From Motacilla alba alba (lineage: Eukaryota; Chordata; Aves; Passeriformes; Motacillidae): 64,000 nucleotides of DNA. Shown in pieces: positions 62,873 to 64,000 of the stretch. Where the stretch lies: NCBI RefSeq assembly GCF_015832195.1, contig NC_052018.1, positions 54,745,666 through 54,809,665 on the forward strand, read 5' to 3'. The position numbers and the translations under genes were made by a program. The notes beneath the pieces were generated by a model that ran no database searches, was not told the DNA's origin, and saw only the letters and a program-made list of their open reading frames with translations. The stretch's first letter is position 1, and each line of letters begins with the position of its first letter.

Positions 62873-62905
62873 CTTCTGCTGTGCTTCCTCCTCTTCGTAT
62901 TCCAC
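62873..62905 (-). CDS. Candidate EPB41L2 acidic microexon, 33 nt
   Basis: On the minus strand the acceptor CGTTCGCACAG is followed by 33 bases encoding VEYEEEEAQQK and the donor AAG|gtgctt. Phase is 0 at both ends, and it lies 235 nt upstream of the 63-nt exon. In 4.1R the position just before exon 16 is occupied by small alternatively spliced acidic exons, so this is where such a cassette would be expected. The donor is weak (C at +4, T at +5) and the polypyrimidine tract is modest. I do not recall this peptide from human 4.1G. Confidence 0.4.
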
Positions 62906-64000
62906 CTGTGCGAACGCATGACAAATTATCAAGAAAAGGAAGTGTTAACATTGGCTTACAGACTAACACAGAGGTTTCATCTCTTTGTAAATGCTGCAAA
63001 GCGTGTTGGATTTTACAGACCTTTACTTTTTCGGCCCCAGATGTTGAAATTAAGCGACTTGGGTCTTCTTGCACCTACATTGTTGTAGAATGGCTGAAGT
63101 AATTTTTGGCATAAGTGGCATGAAAAATGGAAGTTTCACACTGTGTCCCTTTCTTGCTGCACTTTTTATTGTTTCCCAGGTGAAAATTTAAGAATGAGTA
63201 ACAAACAAAAATGATATGCATAATTTCTATGGTAAGTGGTTTAAATTCTCTAACATATTGATGGGAAAATGGAATCTAATCCAGGAGTTCTTTTGGGAAA
63301 AGAGTTTAGGGTTCAAGTCAAACTCTTAAACACTGTATTTACAAACTGTCTTAAATTTTAGGAATGTTGTTGTCTTGGGATGAATTATTTGCACACACAC
63401 ACATACATCTCCTGTTAAGTGAATATATTTATTCTTAAACTGCAATTCATTCTGTTGGTAATTTTCTGTAGCTAATCTTCATATCTCATCTCCAAGTATT
63501 CCAAATGCCTTACGGAACGGCATTCTCTAAAAAGTGAGCCACTTCCCAGTAATCTTTCCAGAAGTACAAATATCAACTGGCCATCTTAGGAAAAGATGCA
63601 TTTACAAGTCAACACTGTGCAAATCCATACATTTGAAGATGGATTTACTGCTCATACTGTTGCATTTTGGATTCTGTGTGAATGATGTGGTACATATAAC
63701 ATTTTTATTAATTTCTGACTTATCTGGGGTTGTATTTTCTGTAACTACACTAAAAATTATTGATTGGATTAGGCTATGGAAAAATTGAGAAAATCTTGAT
63801 GTCATGTTTTTCATTATTTTATACTTGGACTGGTATTATAATGGCATTGTGTCATCTTAGCATGTCTTTAATATGTACATTAGTTCAGCAAATTTTGTTA
63901 AATGTGACATTAAACAGATCCTCCTCTGTTTTGATTCTGTAATTTTTGGCTTAATATTTTCTTTGAGGATCAAAATAGGTGACCTTTTACTAGTGGCATT
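62906..64000 (-). other. EPB41L2: EPB41L2 intron continuing past the right edge
   Basis: No exon is recognised. The next upstream coding sequence (the linker after the FERM and FERM-adjacent domains) must lie beyond 64000. The stretch is AT-rich, with a short AC-rich run near 63392-63405. Confidence 0.75.

Overview
The window is vertebrate nuclear DNA, most likely from a bird. It is AT-rich, with short exons separated by kilobase-scale introns, consensus GT/AG splice sites, few interspersed repeats and no operons. The only recognisable transposon family is CR1, the LINE family that dominates sauropsid genomes. One fragment (25638-25690) resembles the CR1 tails of birds, and another (about 20190-21075) resembles the older amniote CR1/L3 type. 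A crocodilian or turtle is possible, but the low repeat load favours a bird.

Layout. 1-32,500 is intergenic sequence. It has a CpG-rich left edge (1-220), microsatellites, a degraded CR1 (about 20190-21075), a short CR1 tail and several small duplications, and I can support no protein-coding gene in it. 32,500-36,400 holds SMLR1 (small leucine-rich protein 1) on the + strand. Its two coding exons (32661-32793 and 36218-36372) splice in phase 1 to a 95-residue single-pass membrane protein, preceded by a promoter with a TATA-like box and HNF4/forkhead motifs. 36,400-46,000 lies between the tail-to-tail genes and probably includes the unplaced 3' UTR exon of EPB41L2.

46,001 to the right edge is the 3' half of EPB41L2 (protein 4.1G) on the - strand. 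In transcript order its exons are 62637-62575 and 59809-59663 (spectrin-actin-binding domain), 53961-53401 (a 561-nt acidic, serine-rich exon), and then 51565-51443, 50995-50897, 48793-48713 and 46139-46001 (C-terminal domain and stop). The FERM and FERM-adjacent exons lie beyond the right edge. SMLR1(+) followed by EPB41L2(-), tail to tail, is also the order on human chromosome 6q23.

How it works together. The two genes are neighbours but not known to be functionally linked. Every confident EPB41L2 coding exon boundary here is phase 0, so exons can be skipped or added without shifting frame. The strongest regulatory observation is at the 63-nt exon 62575-62637, the counterpart of regulated exon 16 of protein 4.1R. 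It has a weak 5' splice site (GAG|gtttgt) and four UGCAUG motifs 50-135 nt downstream, which is the layout of an RBFOX-controlled exon. Two further frame-preserving candidate exons (62873-62905 and the GC-rich 55203-55346), one candidate SMLR1 cassette exon (34608-34661) and a run of adjacent perfect hairpins in an EPB41L2 intron (50202-50304) are the main other points for follow-up. I found no CRISPR array, rRNA, tRNA or evidence of a new defence or mobile system.
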